64,000 bases of DNA from Rhodococcus sp. WMMA185 (GCF_001767395.1 NZ_CP017014.1:1922001-1986000), one strand, 5' to 3'; shown: positions 1 through 10,333, numbered from the stretch's first letter. Notes: generated from the sequence alone by a model not told the origin. Numbers and translations are program-made.

Positions 1-1410
1 GAGTACCTGTGGGTGCTTCGCGCCTTCGACCACGCTCGCGCGAACTACGTGGTCTTGCTACACGCCGCAGAGGTGTCCCGGGTTCTCGAACGCATCGCCG
101 ACGAACCGGCCGGGCGCCTCTCCCCCGCCGATATCACTCCCCTACTCGAACAACTACACGCGTGGGAGGTTCTCGAACGCAGCTACGACGGCACGCGGGC
201 TGCGACTCTCGCCGAATACCGAAACCGTCATTTCGTCTACCAGTTGAGCCCGGCCGGCTACCAGGTATTCCGCGCCGTCGAGGACGTCCTCTCAGCGCGG
301 CTCGACGACGCATCATTGTCTCGTCTCGCCTTGCCAGATCTGCTGGCAGACATGGAGGACCTCGCAGCGGCCAACCGCGCGGCCGAGAGCGACCTGATCT
401 TCCGCAAGCTCAGCCGACTCGACTCCACACTGTCGGACATGGCAACCAGGGCCGCGCACTTCTACCTCACTCTCGGCGATCTAGTCCGCACCACCGAGAT
501 CACGCCCGAGACCTTTCTGTCACACAAGGACGCACTGATCACCCATATGCGCGAGTTCAGTTCCGACCTGTCGCGGTACGCGCCGAAACTCGCCGCGGCA
601 ATCAGAAAGGTCGAATCGACCGGAATCGACGAACTCATCCAGCGAGCCTCGTCAAGTGATGAGCGCGTGTTCCTGTCGCCCGCGGAACGAGAAGCCGACT
701 GGCGTGCCCGCTGGGCCGGGCTGACCCAGTGGTTCGTGTCACCCGAATCCGGGCAGAGCGAGTCCGAACGGCTTCGCGAAGGCACCATGAGTGCAATCTC
801 AGCCGTGCTGTCGCTGCTGCGCCGGGTGACGGAAACTCGACGAGGCGGAGTGAGCCGTGAGAGCCAGTTGCGGCACCTTGCCGAATGGTTCGCGGCCACG
901 CCATCCGAGGAGTCGGCGCACGCCCTGTTCCAGGCCGTGTTCGATCTCGGTCGACCGAGGCATCTATCGATGGTGCACCCGGACGCCGACATCATTCCCG
1001 ATTCGCAGTCCTGGTGGGACGCAACCCCGGTCGAGATCTCCCGCACTCTCGCCGAAACGGGCCGGCCACCTTCTCCCGGTATTCCTGCTCGGGTGCAGCG
1101 CAATGATGCAAGCATCCGGCGGCTGCGCGAGGAACAACTCGCTGCACAACGCTCTCGGACCTTCGCTGCCCGCTCCCTCGCGGCGGGTGGAGTATACGAA
1201 CGGACTCTCGACAACGCCGAAACCGACGTCCTGCTCCGCCTGCTCAATGCCGCCCTCACGGCCGGAGTTCAGGTCAGTGGACGTGTCGGCAGCGCCTCCG
1301 GTTCCGAGAACGGGGTCAAGCTCACGCTGAGCCCACACACCGAATCCACAACGGTGCAGACCGCACGTGGGCGCCTGCATCTCGACGGACTGCGGGTGAC
1401 CGTCCAGTGA
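1..1410 (+). CDS. jetA: Wadjet type II subunit JetA (TIGR02677/DUF2397 family), 5'-partial
   Basis: This is the first gene of a four-gene operon matching type II Wadjet, a condensin-like anti-plasmid complex. The frame is open back to base 1 (E-Y-L-W before the GTG at 13), so the true start is probably outside the window and the GTG at 13 is only the first start codon visible. The visible part, about 469 residues, is close to full family length. It is soluble, mostly helical and rich in Arg/Leu/Ala, as expected for the kleisin-like (MukF-like) subunit, and I see no signal peptide. The stop at 1408-1410 overlaps the GTG of the next gene (GTGA), implying translational coupling. The call rests on recalled family resemblance plus the unmistakable gene order. 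Confidence 0.85.
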   Translation, partial: EYLWVLRAFDHARANYVVLLHAAEVSRVLERIADEPAGRLSPADITPLLEQLHAWEVLERSYDGTRAATLAEYRNRHFVYQLSPAGYQVFRAVEDVLSARLDDASLSRLALPDLLADMEDLAAANRAAESDLIFRKLSRLDSTLSDMATRAAHFYLTLGDLVRTTEITPETFLSHKDALITHMREFSSDLSRYAPKLAAAIRKVESTGIDELIQRASSSDERVFLSPAEREADWRARWAGLTQWFVSPESGQSESERLREGTMSAISAVLSLLRRVTETRRGGVSRESQLRHLAEWFAATPSEESAHALFQAVFDLGRPRHLSMVHPDADIIPDSQSWWDATPVEISRTLAETGRPPSPGIPARVQRNDASIRRLREEQLAAQRSRTFAARSLAAGGVYERTLDNAETDVLLRLLNAALTAGVQVSGRVGSASGSENGVKLTLSPHTESTTVQTARGRLHLDGLRVTVQ

Positions 1411-2792
1411 GCGTCCACGACATACCGCCGCTCGCGCGCGACTCGTACCAGCGGGCCGCACGGATCATCCTGTCGAATCACTTGGTGACGCAAACATATC
1501 CGGATCGCGTCGCTCTGCCACTTCTGCGTCGTTGGGCCACCGAATTACGCGACGATCTATCGGAACTGTTCGGGTATCGCCTCGAGATCACGGAGACGAC
1601 GGCTCGGTTGTACACGGTGGCCGACCAGCTCGATGCCGGCGCACCGGCCAAGACGGCAACGGGCCGCACGTTCGACCGGTACCGCTACGCCTACCTGGCC
1701 CTGACTCTCGCTGCGCTGGGCCGCGCCGGCAATCAGATCACCCTGTCCGAACTCGCGGACCACGTGGCCGCTTCTGCCTCCCACGTGGCCGGGATCGAAC
1801 TCTCGACCGAACGCGCCGCAGATCGCGATGCATTCGTGGACGCGGTTCGCTGGCTCGAAGTTCGGGGGGCGATCGCCCTCGCCGATGGTGACGCTGGAGG
1901 CTGGGCGACCAATCCCGATGCGGGCGAAGCACTTTACGACATCGACCGTTCGGTGGTGATTGCCCTGTTCCGGCCACCGCGCGCCCTCCAGCACCTCCGC
2001 TCTGTCCGCGACCTGCTCGCGGGGGCGGACACCGAGGGAGCCGGCGGGGCAGTCGAACGTGTAGCCGACACGAAAGAGGTGGCCCGGCGAGTGCGACGCG
2101 CACTCGTGTCGCGGCCCGTCGTGTATGCCAGCGACCTCGACGACGACGAGCGCCTGCAACTCGCGCTACCGCGGACCGCTGCAGACGTGGGGCTGCTGAC
2201 GGGGCTGGTCCCGGAGCGCCGACGCGAGGGTATCGCCATGATCGACCCGTCGGGACGATTCTCCGACACACGGTTCCCGGGTACCGGGACCGTCGCCCAG
2301 GTCGCATTGCTGCTCGCCGGCGAACTGGCAGACCGGGTGCTCGATCCCGACGCACCCAGCGGGGTTCAATTGGCCAAGCCCAAACACCACTGTGCGGCCT
2401 TGGCTGCACAACTCGACGGTGCGGTGCCGCTCTCCGGAATCTTCGGCAGTCTTGCCGGGGAGTCCGGTGATGTTCAGTTGCCGCCCGCCGCGTCCGAACC
2501 CACTCTGTATCCGTTGGTGGAAGACAGCCGGATCCGCTCGGTCATGACCTCACTCGCCGATCGATACGGCAGAACGTTCGCTGCAGCCTGGCAGACCGAC
2601 CCGGTAGGCCTCGGAGACGCCGCAGTAGCCCTCCTCGAACGGCTGGGCCTGGTATCCACTGTTCCCGGCGGTGTGCTCGTGCTACCCGCGCTCGCTCGAT
2701 ATCGCGGGGTCGTCGCCCACATCCGGGACCGGACGCCGGAAATCGATCTGTTTCATCATTCGTCCGACGACAGCAAGGATGCCACCGTATGA
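1407..2792 (+). CDS. jetB: Wadjet type II subunit JetB (TIGR02678/DUF2398 family)
   Basis: Predicted 461-residue soluble protein, the second Wadjet II subunit, thought to act as the kite/MukE-like winged-helix partner of the SMC-like ATPase. It starts at GTG 1407 inside the stop of jetA and ends at TGA 2790-2792, overlapping the ATG of jetC (ATGA). The N-terminal region (IILSNHLVTQTYPD) and the helical middle fit the TIGR02678 family. No enzymatic motif is visible, consistent with a structural role. Length is normal and I see no frameshift. Overlaps on both sides suggest that the stoichiometry of the complex is set by coupled translation. Confidence 0.85.
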   Translation: MSVHDIPPLARDSYQRAARIILSNHLVTQTYPDRVALPLLRRWATELRDDLSELFGYRLEITETTARLYTVADQLDAGAPAKTATGRTFDRYRYAYLALTLAALGRAGNQITLSELADHVAASASHVAGIELSTERAADRDAFVDAVRWLEVRGAIALADGDAGGWATNPDAGEALYDIDRSVVIALFRPPRALQHLRSVRDLLAGADTEGAGGAVERVADTKEVARRVRRALVSRPVVYASDLDDDERLQLALPRTAADVGLLTGLVPERRREGIAMIDPSGRFSDTRFPGTGTVAQVALLLAGELADRVLDPDAPSGVQLAKPKHHCAALAAQLDGAVPLSGIFGSLAGESGDVQLPPAASEPTLYPLVEDSRIRSVMTSLADRYGRTFAAAWQTDPVGLGDAAVALLERLGLVSTVPGGVLVLPALARYRGVVAHIRDRTPEIDLFHHSSDDSKDATV

Positions 2793-5700
2793 CCAGCGCG
2801 CGCTTCAGGCCCACCCGCGCCGGAATCATCAACCTTTGGGATTACCGCGATCAGGAGTTCTCCTTCGCCGACGGCAGACTTGTTCTGCGTGGTCCCAACG
2901 GGTCCGGCAAGACCAAGGCGCTCGAAGTGCTCTTCCCCTTCGTTCTCGACGGCCGTATCGAACCGAGGCGACTCAATCCCTTTGCCGGTGAAGAGCGGAC
3001 GATGAAGTCGAACCTGCTCTATCGCGGACAGGAAAGCGCGTATTCCTACGTGTGGATGGAATTCTGCCGCGGACGGCAAGACGACCCCGAAGCGGTGACC
3101 GTCGGGATCGGAATGCGCGCCTCCCGTACTTCGGACAAGGTGACCCGGTGGTACTTCGTCGCCGACGGACGGGTGGGCGTCGATTTCTCCCTCCTCTCCT
3201 CCGACGAGCGTCCACTGACGAAGAAGCAACTAGGCGAGCAGATCGGCACAGATTGCCTGACCGATCGGCCGCTGGACTACCGCGCCGCGATCGACGCGCG
3301 CATGTTCGGCCTCGGCTCCGAGCGGTACGACCAGTTGATCACGTTGATCCTCACTCTCAGGCGTCCGCAACTGGCGAAGAATCTCGACCCGAAGGGGCTG
3401 TCTCAGGCCCTGACCGATGGTTTGCGACCACTCGACGAGCAGCTGGTGCTCGAGGCCGCCCGGTCGTTCAGCGACATGGAGGAGGTGGGGCGCGCGCTCG
3501 AGGGACTGGCCACAGCCGATCAGGCCACCAAGAAGTTCGTCGGCGTCTACACCCGATATCTGCGCCAACAGGCGCGCTCGGACGTCGACCAGCTCGCCAC
3601 GCGACTCGAGGCGGCGGACAGGGGAGCCGCTGCCCTCCATGAGGCAGCGACCGAACAAGCCCGCAGCCAAGAAGCCCGCTCTGCCTCGGAGACTGTTTTC
3701 GCCGAGGCAGAGCGGGCACTCGAGCACGCGATCGCCAATCTCGACGCGCTGAAGCGTTCGACCGCATACCAGGGCCGCACGCAGCTCGACGATTTGGTTC
3801 AGGTCGTATCGCGGTTGGAGAAGTCCACCGCGCAGCAGGTGGACAAGGCGCGCAAAGCCCTGGCGACGTCGGCCCAGCGCGAAAGCGAGGCCGCTCGGGC
3901 CGATGCCACCGTGAAACAGCTCGCGGAGGCACTCGATCGGGCAGAGAGCGATCTACGTCTCGCTGCCGAGGATGCCGGAATTGCCTGGACGCTGCTGCCC
4001 GACGGGGTTCGCCCAGACGAGCTGGCTGCCGCGGTGCACAGCCGCGTCGAGGAGCGTCACGACGATGTACAAGCGGTGCGAGCAGCGTTGGTAGCGGTCG
4101 AGAAGGCCGGCGCCGAGCGTTCTCGCGCCGACGCCGCGGCGCGACGTGGCCGTGAGCAACTCCGCCTCGCCGAGGCCGCTGTCCTCGAAGCCGAGGCGAC
4201 AGTGGAGTTGGCGCGCAGCCACTGCTCGGCGGCCCTCCAATCCTGGTGGACCGAGCACTCGGGTTTCGTTGCCTCGGTCGGTGTGAAGTCTGCGGTGTTC
4301 GACGCCCTCGACTCCGCTTTGGGGCGCACAGGTGAGGACGACGCGCCCAGACTCGGAGAAGTGTTCGCCGAGCACATCGCTGATGCTGTCGAATCGCTAC
4401 AGCATCGACGTCGCCAAGCTGACGCCGAGATCGTCGCGGCCACCACGAAAATCGCCGAGTTACACTGCGCCCGTGCACACGTCGAGGCCCACCACGACGA
4501 CGCTCCCGCCGCCTTCGCCGCCCGCACAGGTTCGAGGGCGGAACTCCCCGGTGCTCCCCTCTGGCGGCTCGTCCGCTTCCACGACGGTACCGACCCCACT
4601 GTCGCGGCCGGGATCGAGGCCGCACTGCACGCCGCTAACCTGCTGGACGGCTGGGTATTCGGCGGTACAGGACCTCTCCCGGACGCCGAGTCGGAGCAAT
4701 ATCTTGTGGCGCTGGCGGAACAGGACAGGCCGAGCGGTCGCACACTCGCGGATGTACTGGATGTCGAGCCAGACACTGGAGTACCCGAGGATCGAGTCCG
4801 GGCCATTCTCGAGTCGATTTCATGGGTGGAAGACAGTTCCGTGCAGGACGACGCGGACATCTCCGTCAGCCGGGTCGGCGGATATCGGCAAGGTGTGCAA
4901 CAGGGTTCACACACCAAAACCGAGGCCGAGTACATCGGCACCACCGCCCGCGCACGCAGGCGCGTAGCGAAGATAGCCGAGCTCGATCGTGAGATCCGCG
5001 AGGCCGAAGCGGTATCGGCGGCGGCACGGATGGCGGAAGCTGAGGCCGGCGGGGCGCTGAACCGGCTGACCGAGGTGGCCGGAACTCTCCCCCGCATCGC
5101 CCCGATCCTTTCCGCGTTTCGGACGGTTACCGAGGCCGCGGGCGTCCTCCGCTCGCGCGCCGAGAACGCTTCGGTGGCGGACCGCGAACTCGATCAGGCC
5201 ATCGCGGACCTGTCCGAGAAGGAGAAGCAGCTGCGCACCGTCGCGGCCGGGCGCAAGACTCCCTACCTCGCGCGTGATCTCGATTCTCTGGCTGCAGCGA
5301 TTCGCCATTTCGGGAAGCAGGGCGAGGTCGTGCTGCGACGCCGAAGCGATCATCTCAAGGAGCTCGAACGCTCCCGTGAGGCACGCGATCGGCTAACCGA
5401 AGCGCGTGGCAACGCAGAGGAGTTCGCGGAAGAAGCCGCTATCGCCGAGGAGAGTCTGGCAACGCAGATCCAGGGGCTCGAAACGCTCCGAGACAACCTC
5501 GGCGCCAGTGCCGAACAGATCGACGCCCAACTCGACGAAGCACACGGCAGAATCGAAGCATGCAAGGAGCAACAAAGAATCGCACGCAAGGCCGACGGCG
5601 ACGCGATCAGGGCGCTCGGAAAGGCCGAAAGTGCGTATGAGGGTGCAGTGACCGCGCTGCATCTCACGATCACCGAAGCTCAGACCGCCGCGACGCGACT

Positions 5701-6961
5701 GAAGCCATATGCCCGCCGCGACCTCCTCGAACTACTCGGAATCGAAACCGAGCACCAGTGGCCCACGAGTGCCTCGGCATGGATGCGCTCGGATCAACTC
5801 GTGTACCGGATCCAGATGGCGGACGGCGACACCCACGTACTCCCCGCCGAGGTCCTCTCGTTGTATCGCGCCATGAATTCGGTCACCGAGTCGATTCGGG
5901 TCACCGAGGCGACCCGCAAGTCCACACGCACCGCATTGAACTCTGCACTGCAGGACTTCGACACAAGCATTGCTGTGGCCGGCCAGGACTACCGCGCGCA
6001 CTGGGACGACCCGGACGGGCTCACCATCGTTCAGGTGCAAGACGATCAGGGCTGGTCAGCCCTGGGAGATTTCGCCTCCCACATCGCCTCCGCCCGAACC
6101 GATCAGGAGCTCCTCCTGACCGAGTCCGAGCGCCGGATCCTCGAGGACGCCCTGCTCACCGGACTCGCCCAGCAGATCCATGAACGCACCATCGATGCCC
6201 GCGATCTGATCGCCCGGATGGGAGCGGAGATGCGCAAGCGACGGATGTCCTCAGGCAACACCGTCGGCGTGCACTGGGTGCTCGCGGACAACCTCGACGA
6301 CGACGCTCGTGCCATCTCGAAACTACTCGACCGCGACGCGTCCGCGCTCGGGCCCGACGACTTGGCCGCCATGCGTGCACATTTCGCGGCGCAGATCCGC
6401 ACCGCCCGGGCTGCGCACCCTGAGCGTTCGTATCCCGAGATACTCGCCTCTGCCCTGGACTACCGCAAGTGGCGGGTTTTCTCCTTCTCGCTGATCGGCG
6501 GTGACGGCAGCGAAGACCGGCTCACGGTTGCCCGGCACAGTGCCCTGTCGGGCGGTGAGCAGTCCGTCTCGCTTCATCTCCCACTCTTCGCCGCGGCCCA
6601 CGTCATGCTCGACTCGGCCGACCCCCATGCACCCCGTCTACTCGCGTTGGACGAGGCATTCGCGGGCGTCGACGACAATGGCCGTGCAGAACTCCTCGGC
6701 CTGAGTGTGCAGTTCGATCTGGACCTGTTCATGACGGGCTATGACCTCTGGATCACATACGCGGGAGTTCCTGGCTGCGCGCACTACGACCTCGCCCACT
6801 CGACCGCCGCACACACTGTCAGCGCGACCTTGCTGGTGTGGACGGACAGTGAACTACTCGGCGAACACGACGGTACAGAGCTGGCTAGGGCATTGGGGTC
6901 GCCTCTACGCCGGCGAGTCCCGGCCCACGTCGAGGGTGGATTCGAATTCGCGGAGGTGTGA
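2789..6961 (+). CDS. jetC: Wadjet type II SMC-like ATPase JetC (TIGR02680 family)
   Basis: 1390-residue SMC/MukB-like ATPase, the motor of Wadjet. The Walker A is GPNGSGKT at residues 35-42. The ABC signature LSGGEQ is near 1253-1258 and the Walker B is LLALDEAF with D1288 and E1289. Between them lie two long Ala/Glu/Arg-rich coiled-coil stretches (roughly 270-540 and 740-1000) flanking a globular hinge-like segment (roughly 560-700, containing PLWRLVRFHDG). Family knowledge: Wadjet complexes extrude DNA loops and select small circular DNA for cleavage. All nucleotide-binding motifs are intact, so the protein should be active. ATG at 2789 overlaps the jetB stop; jetD follows after 3 bp. Confidence 0.93.
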   Translation: MTSARFRPTRAGIINLWDYRDQEFSFADGRLVLRGPNGSGKTKALEVLFPFVLDGRIEPRRLNPFAGEERTMKSNLLYRGQESAYSYVWMEFCRGRQDDPEAVTVGIGMRASRTSDKVTRWYFVADGRVGVDFSLLSSDERPLTKKQLGEQIGTDCLTDRPLDYRAAIDARMFGLGSERYDQLITLILTLRRPQLAKNLDPKGLSQALTDGLRPLDEQLVLEAARSFSDMEEVGRALEGLATADQATKKFVGVYTRYLRQQARSDVDQLATRLEAADRGAAALHEAATEQARSQEARSASETVFAEAERALEHAIANLDALKRSTAYQGRTQLDDLVQVVSRLEKSTAQQVDKARKALATSAQRESEAARADATVKQLAEALDRAESDLRLAAEDAGIAWTLLPDGVRPDELAAAVHSRVEERHDDVQAVRAALVAVEKAGAERSRADAAARRGREQLRLAEAAVLEAEATVELARSHCSAALQSWWTEHSGFVASVGVKSAVFDALDSALGRTGEDDAPRLGEVFAEHIADAVESLQHRRRQADAEIVAATTKIAELHCARAHVEAHHDDAPAAFAARTGSRAELPGAPLWRLVRFHDGTDPTVAAGIEAALHAANLLDGWVFGGTGPLPDAESEQYLVALAEQDRPSGRTLADVLDVEPDTGVPEDRVRAILESISWVEDSSVQDDADISVSRVGGYRQGVQQGSHTKTEAEYIGTTARARRRVAKIAELDREIREAEAVSAAARMAEAEAGGALNRLTEVAGTLPRIAPILSAFRTVTEAAGVLRSRAENASVADRELDQAIADLSEKEKQLRTVAAGRKTPYLARDLDSLAAAIRHFGKQGEVVLRRRSDHLKELERSREARDRLTEARGNAEEFAEEAAIAEESLATQIQGLETLRDNLGASAEQIDAQLDEAHGRIEACKEQQRIARKADGDAIRALGKAESAYEGAVTALHLTITEAQTAATRLKPYARRDLLELLGIETEHQWPTSASAWMRSDQLVYRIQMADGDTHVLPAEVLSLYRAMNSVTESIRVTEATRKSTRTALNSALQDFDTSIAVAGQDYRAHWDDPDGLTIVQVQDDQGWSALGDFASHIASARTDQELLLTESERRILEDALLTGLAQQIHERTIDARDLIARMGAEMRKRRMSSGNTVGVHWVLADNLDDDARAISKLLDRDASALGPDDLAAMRAHFAAQIRTARAAHPERSYPEILASALDYRKWRVFSFSLIGGDGSEDRLTVARHSALSGGEQSVSLHLPLFAAAHVMLDSADPHAPRLLALDEAFAGVDDNGRAELLGLSVQFDLDLFMTGYDLWITYAGVPGCAHYDLAHSTAAHTVSATLLVWTDSELLGEHDGTELARALGSPLRRRVPAHVEGGFEFAEV

Positions 6962-6964
6962 GCG

Positions 6965-8167
6965 GTGACCGACTGGCACGGAACTCCGGAACTGGCAGCG
7001 CTTCTTGACGCTGCCCGCTCGAAGCTGGAGAGAAATCATCTCCGTGTCGAAGGCAACATCAGGGTGCCCGCCTCGCCGGATGCACCGGATCTGTGGCGAC
7101 TTTGCAATGCCATCCGCGGTGGACGGGCCACGAGCTTCACCAGACAGATTTCGGTTCCATTGACCGAACTCGATCGATGGTTGTTGCTCAATTGCGGACA
7201 GGGCCTTCTCCAGACACTCGGGCCGCTGCACAACAAGAGGATGTCCGACGATGAGAAGGACGCCTATCGCGAACACTGGCCTCGCGAAATACGAAACCGT
7301 CTCGGTGCCCGAGCTGACGAGCGCTGGCTCGCGTGGCTTCGAACCAGCGGAAAGCTCGTGCAGAACAGTAACTTCGACGCTCTGCGCCTGACACCCGATG
7401 TCCTGGGGATGCTGCCTGCCGAAGGCATTTCTCTGACCGAACTCGCCGAACGCGCGACCGGGGACACCAAAGCGCTCAGTCGCGACCGACGGTTGGCGTC
7501 GATAGTTTTGTCCGCTCTGGCTTTCGAGCAGGGGGTACCGCGACCGGAGTCCGTCGAGTCCGAACGTGCAATCTGGGAAGCTGCGGGCGTCGTCGTCGAC
7601 ACACTGTCGAGCCAGGTGATGACGATCGGCGTCCGAGTGCACGAGAAGCACCTGATCGGCCGAATCCTGAACGAGTCCTCGGATGAGGGTGTACCTTCCA
7701 TCCTCACGCTCGACCAGCTCACCCGCTATTCCGTCACACCGACCGGCGGCCCTGTTTTCGTCTGTGAGAACCCAGCTGTTATCGCCGCGGCGGCGCGCAC
7801 CCTGGGTTCACAGTGCCCTGCGCTGATTTGCACCCAGGGGCAACCATCCGCGGCAGCGCGTCGACTGCTCGACGTTTTCAGCGACCATCATGTCCACTGG
7901 CGTGGTGACTTCGACTGGACAGGTCTGCGGGCCACGGCGAGGGCGATTGCCGACTACGAGGCGGTGCCCTGGCTCATGGACGCAGAGACTTACCGCACCG
8001 CCGTAGGCCGCGGTCCGTCGGAGCCATTCAAAGAATCCGACACTCCGTGCGACGCCCCATGGGACACAGAGCTGTCGACGCTCATGAAAGCGTCCGGGAA
8101 GACAGTCATGGAGGAGCGCATCATCCCGGAACTCATGGCATCGCTCCGAGTAGCAACGAATCGTTGA
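6965..8167 (+). CDS. jetD: Wadjet type II nuclease subunit JetD (TIGR02679; DUF3323-DUF2399)
   Basis: 400-residue Toprim-type nuclease subunit of Wadjet, starting at GTG 6965 three bases after jetC. The N-terminal half (about 1-230) corresponds to DUF3323. The C-terminal half carries the Toprim-like DUF2399 core with the acidic triad expected for metal-dependent cleavage: E268 in VFVCENP, and D315 and D317 in RGDFDWTG. The motifs are complete, so cleavage competence is inferred. The gene ends 36 bp before the convergent mshC stop, so the defence operon is bounded on this side by a core housekeeping cluster. No integrase or transposase is visible next to it. Type I JetD has a different N-terminal domain; gene order supports type II. 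Confidence 0.88.
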   Translation: MTDWHGTPELAALLDAARSKLERNHLRVEGNIRVPASPDAPDLWRLCNAIRGGRATSFTRQISVPLTELDRWLLLNCGQGLLQTLGPLHNKRMSDDEKDAYREHWPREIRNRLGARADERWLAWLRTSGKLVQNSNFDALRLTPDVLGMLPAEGISLTELAERATGDTKALSRDRRLASIVLSALAFEQGVPRPESVESERAIWEAAGVVVDTLSSQVMTIGVRVHEKHLIGRILNESSDEGVPSILTLDQLTRYSVTPTGGPVFVCENPAVIAAAARTLGSQCPALICTQGQPSAAARRLLDVFSDHHVHWRGDFDWTGLRATARAIADYEAVPWLMDAETYRTAVGRGPSEPFKESDTPCDAPWDTELSTLMKASGKTVMEERIIPELMASLRVATNR

Positions 8168-8203
8168 CGGCAGGCGGCGGACAAGTTCACACGGGAGCGT
8201 CGG

Positions 8204-9445
8204 TCAGCGGAGGGAGACGCCGAGGAGAGCATCCACCGCGTCGGCGAACTCGCTCGGTGCGTTCGCGTCGGAGCCGCCGTTGTCGAGAGCGCGGCGGGCC
8301 CAGCCGTCCAGGGCGTCGAGCGCCTTCGGGGTGTCGAGATCATCGGCGAGATGCTGCCGCAGGCGCGCGATCGTGTCGGTGGCGGACTGAGCCGACTGCA
8401 GCGCAGCAGCGTCCCTCCACAAGGTCAGTCGGTTGCCCGCATCGGTGAGCACCTGGTCGGTCCAGGGCCGATCCTGGCGGTAGTGCCCGGACAGCAGTCC
8501 CAGCCGGATGGCGGCCGGGTCGACGCCCTCACCGCGCAACTTGGACACGAACACAAGGTTGCCGCGACTCTTCGACATCTTCTCGCCGTCCAGCCCGATC
8601 ATGCCTGTATGCACGTAATGGCGTGCGAAGCGACGGGCTCCGGTGGCCGACTCGGCGTGGGCGGCAGAGAACTCGTGGTGCGGAAAGATCAGGTCGCTAC
8701 CGCCTCCCTGAACGTCGAACCCGGAGCCGATGCGGTTGAGCGCGATCGCCGAACACTCGATGTGCCAGCCGGGACGACCGGGCCCGAACGGAGAAGGCCA
8801 CGAAGGCTCGCCCTCACGGGCTGCTCGCCATACCAGCGCATCGAGGGGATTCTGCTTGCCGATGCGATCGGGATCGCCACCGCGCTCGGCGAAGAGCTTC
8901 TCCATGGTCTCGCGGTCGTAGCCGGACTCGTAGCCGAACTGCTCGGTCGCATTCGCCCTGAAGTAGACGTCAGGGAACTCGGGATCGTCGACGACATACG
9001 CGGCACCGGACGCGACGAACTTCTCGACCATCTCGATTACTTCGCCAATTGACTCGACGGCCCCGATGTAGTCACGCGGCGGCAGGACCCGGAGCGCTTC
9101 CATGTCTTCACGAAACAGCGCCGTCTCACGCATTCCGAGGACGACCCAGTCTTCGCCGTCGCGATTGGCGCGCTCGAACAGCGGATCATCGATGTCGGTG
9201 ACGTTTTGCACATAGTGGACGTCGCGGCCGGCGTCACGCCAAATCCGGTTCACCAGATCGAACGTCAGATACGTCGCCGCGTGACCGAGATGCGTGGCGT
9301 CATAGGGTGTGATGCCGCACACGTACATGGTGGCGGTCTGTCCCGGTGTAACCGGACGAACCTGCCGGTCAGCGGTGTCGAACAATCGCAGCGGGGGGCC
9401 TTGGCCGGGGACGGACGGGACAGGAGTTTCGGACCAAGACTGCAT
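8204..9445 (-). CDS. mshC: L-cysteine:1D-myo-inositol 2-amino-2-deoxy-alpha-D-glucopyranoside ligase MshC
   Basis: 413-residue cysteinyl-tRNA synthetase-like ligase that joins cysteine to GlcN-Ins in mycothiol biosynthesis (ATP-dependent, cytosolic). Visible motifs are the zinc-ligand C43 in YVCGITPYD, the HIGH-type HLGH at 52-55, and KMSKS at 289-293. The N-terminus MQSWS and the length of about 410 residues separate it from CysS, which is longer and carries a tRNA-binding C-terminus. It is the promoter-distal member of a minus-strand cluster with a kinase-like protein, DUF3090 and a histidine phosphatase, the same order as around Rv2130c. Confidence 0.95.
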   Translation of the reverse strand: MQSWSETPVPSVPGQGPPLRLFDTADRQVRPVTPGQTATMYVCGITPYDATHLGHAATYLTFDLVNRIWRDAGRDVHYVQNVTDIDDPLFERANRDGEDWVVLGMRETALFREDMEALRVLPPRDYIGAVESIGEVIEMVEKFVASGAAYVVDDPEFPDVYFRANATEQFGYESGYDRETMEKLFAERGGDPDRIGKQNPLDALVWRAAREGEPSWPSPFGPGRPGWHIECSAIALNRIGSGFDVQGGGSDLIFPHHEFSAAHAESATGARRFARHYVHTGMIGLDGEKMSKSRGNLVFVSKLRGEGVDPAAIRLGLLSGHYRQDRPWTDQVLTDAGNRLTLWRDAAALQSAQSATDTIARLRQHLADDLDTPKALDALDGWARRALDNGGSDANAPSEFADAVDALLGVSLR

Positions 9446-9496
9446 GACAGTGAGCCTAATCGACCCATGTTTCCGGCTCGACCGGAGCCGCCTCGC

Positions 9497-10333
9497 TCAG
9501 AACGCCGGCCACGGTATCGGCCTTCGGCCACTCGGCCGCGGCATAACCGGAGCTGCGACGAGGTCGACGGCACGTTCATACAGTGCGACGACTTCGTCCG
9601 CGGTGATGTGCTCACCGAGGACCGCGGCGAAGTTGCCCTCTAGCGATGAGATCAATCCGACGATGTCGGCTACGAGCGCTTCCGGCACTCGAGTCCCGGC
9701 CCACCCCCACAGCACGGTCCGCAGCTTGTTCTCGGTGTGCAAGCAGATGCCGTGGTCGACGCCGTATACGGCGCCGTCGAGGCCCTCGAGCGCGTGGCCA
9801 CCCTTGCGATCGGCATTGTTGATCAGTACGTCCAGCACGGCCATCCGTTGCAGGCGGGGGTCGTCGGCATGGATGAGCACGATCGGGTTGCCATCCATAT
9901 CGCTGGCCTGCAGGATCTCGAACCACCCGGGCGGGACTGTCTCCGGTGAACAGATGTCGACCAGATCTAGACCTGCTGCGCCATTCCCATGACGGTCCGC
10001 TGTGTCAACCCATCGCTGCACCATTCCGCGGCCGAACGGACCCTCACGCAGGACGGTACGGGGAATCACACTCCAGCCGAGTTGCTCGGACACCAGATAC
10101 GACGCGTACTCGCGTCCGGCAAGTGTGCCGTCCGGGAAGTCCCACAAGGCGCGCTCTCCGCGGATCGGTTTGTACACGCACCGAACGATGCTCTCACCCA
10201 AGACCGCATCGCAGACCAAGGTGGCGTTGCTGGCGTCGGTGATCCGGCCGACGAGAGTCAACTCACCGACCAGCAGGGCATCGGACTCTTCACCGGACTC
10301 GGGGGGATCGGCCTCCTCGGCAGACAACCTCAC
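9497..10333 (-). CDS. SCO1664-family protein (PI3/PI4-kinase-like fold)
   Basis: 278 residues if started at GTG 10333, which overlaps the upstream stop as GTGA; the open frame extends to 10435 but lacks a sensible start there. It belongs to the SCO1664 family (TIGR03843), described as resembling phosphatidylinositol 3/4-kinases. Visible features are a lysine in VRCVYKPIRGE, the segment VLDVLINNADRKGGH resembling a catalytic loop with N and D, and VYGVDHGICLH resembling the metal-binding D-x-G. The substrate is unknown. It always sits beside mshC-type clusters in actinobacteria, which suggests a link to mycothiol or inositol-related chemistry (inference). Confidence 0.85.
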   Translation of the reverse strand: MRLSAEEADPPESGEESDALLVGELTLVGRITDASNATLVCDAVLGESIVRCVYKPIRGERALWDFPDGTLAGREYASYLVSEQLGWSVIPRTVLREGPFGRGMVQRWVDTADRHGNGAAGLDLVDICSPETVPPGWFEILQASDMDGNPIVLIHADDPRLQRMAVLDVLINNADRKGGHALEGLDGAVYGVDHGICLHTENKLRTVLWGWAGTRVPEALVADIVGLISSLEGNFAAVLGEHITADEVVALYERAVDLVAAPVMPRPSGRRPIPWPAF

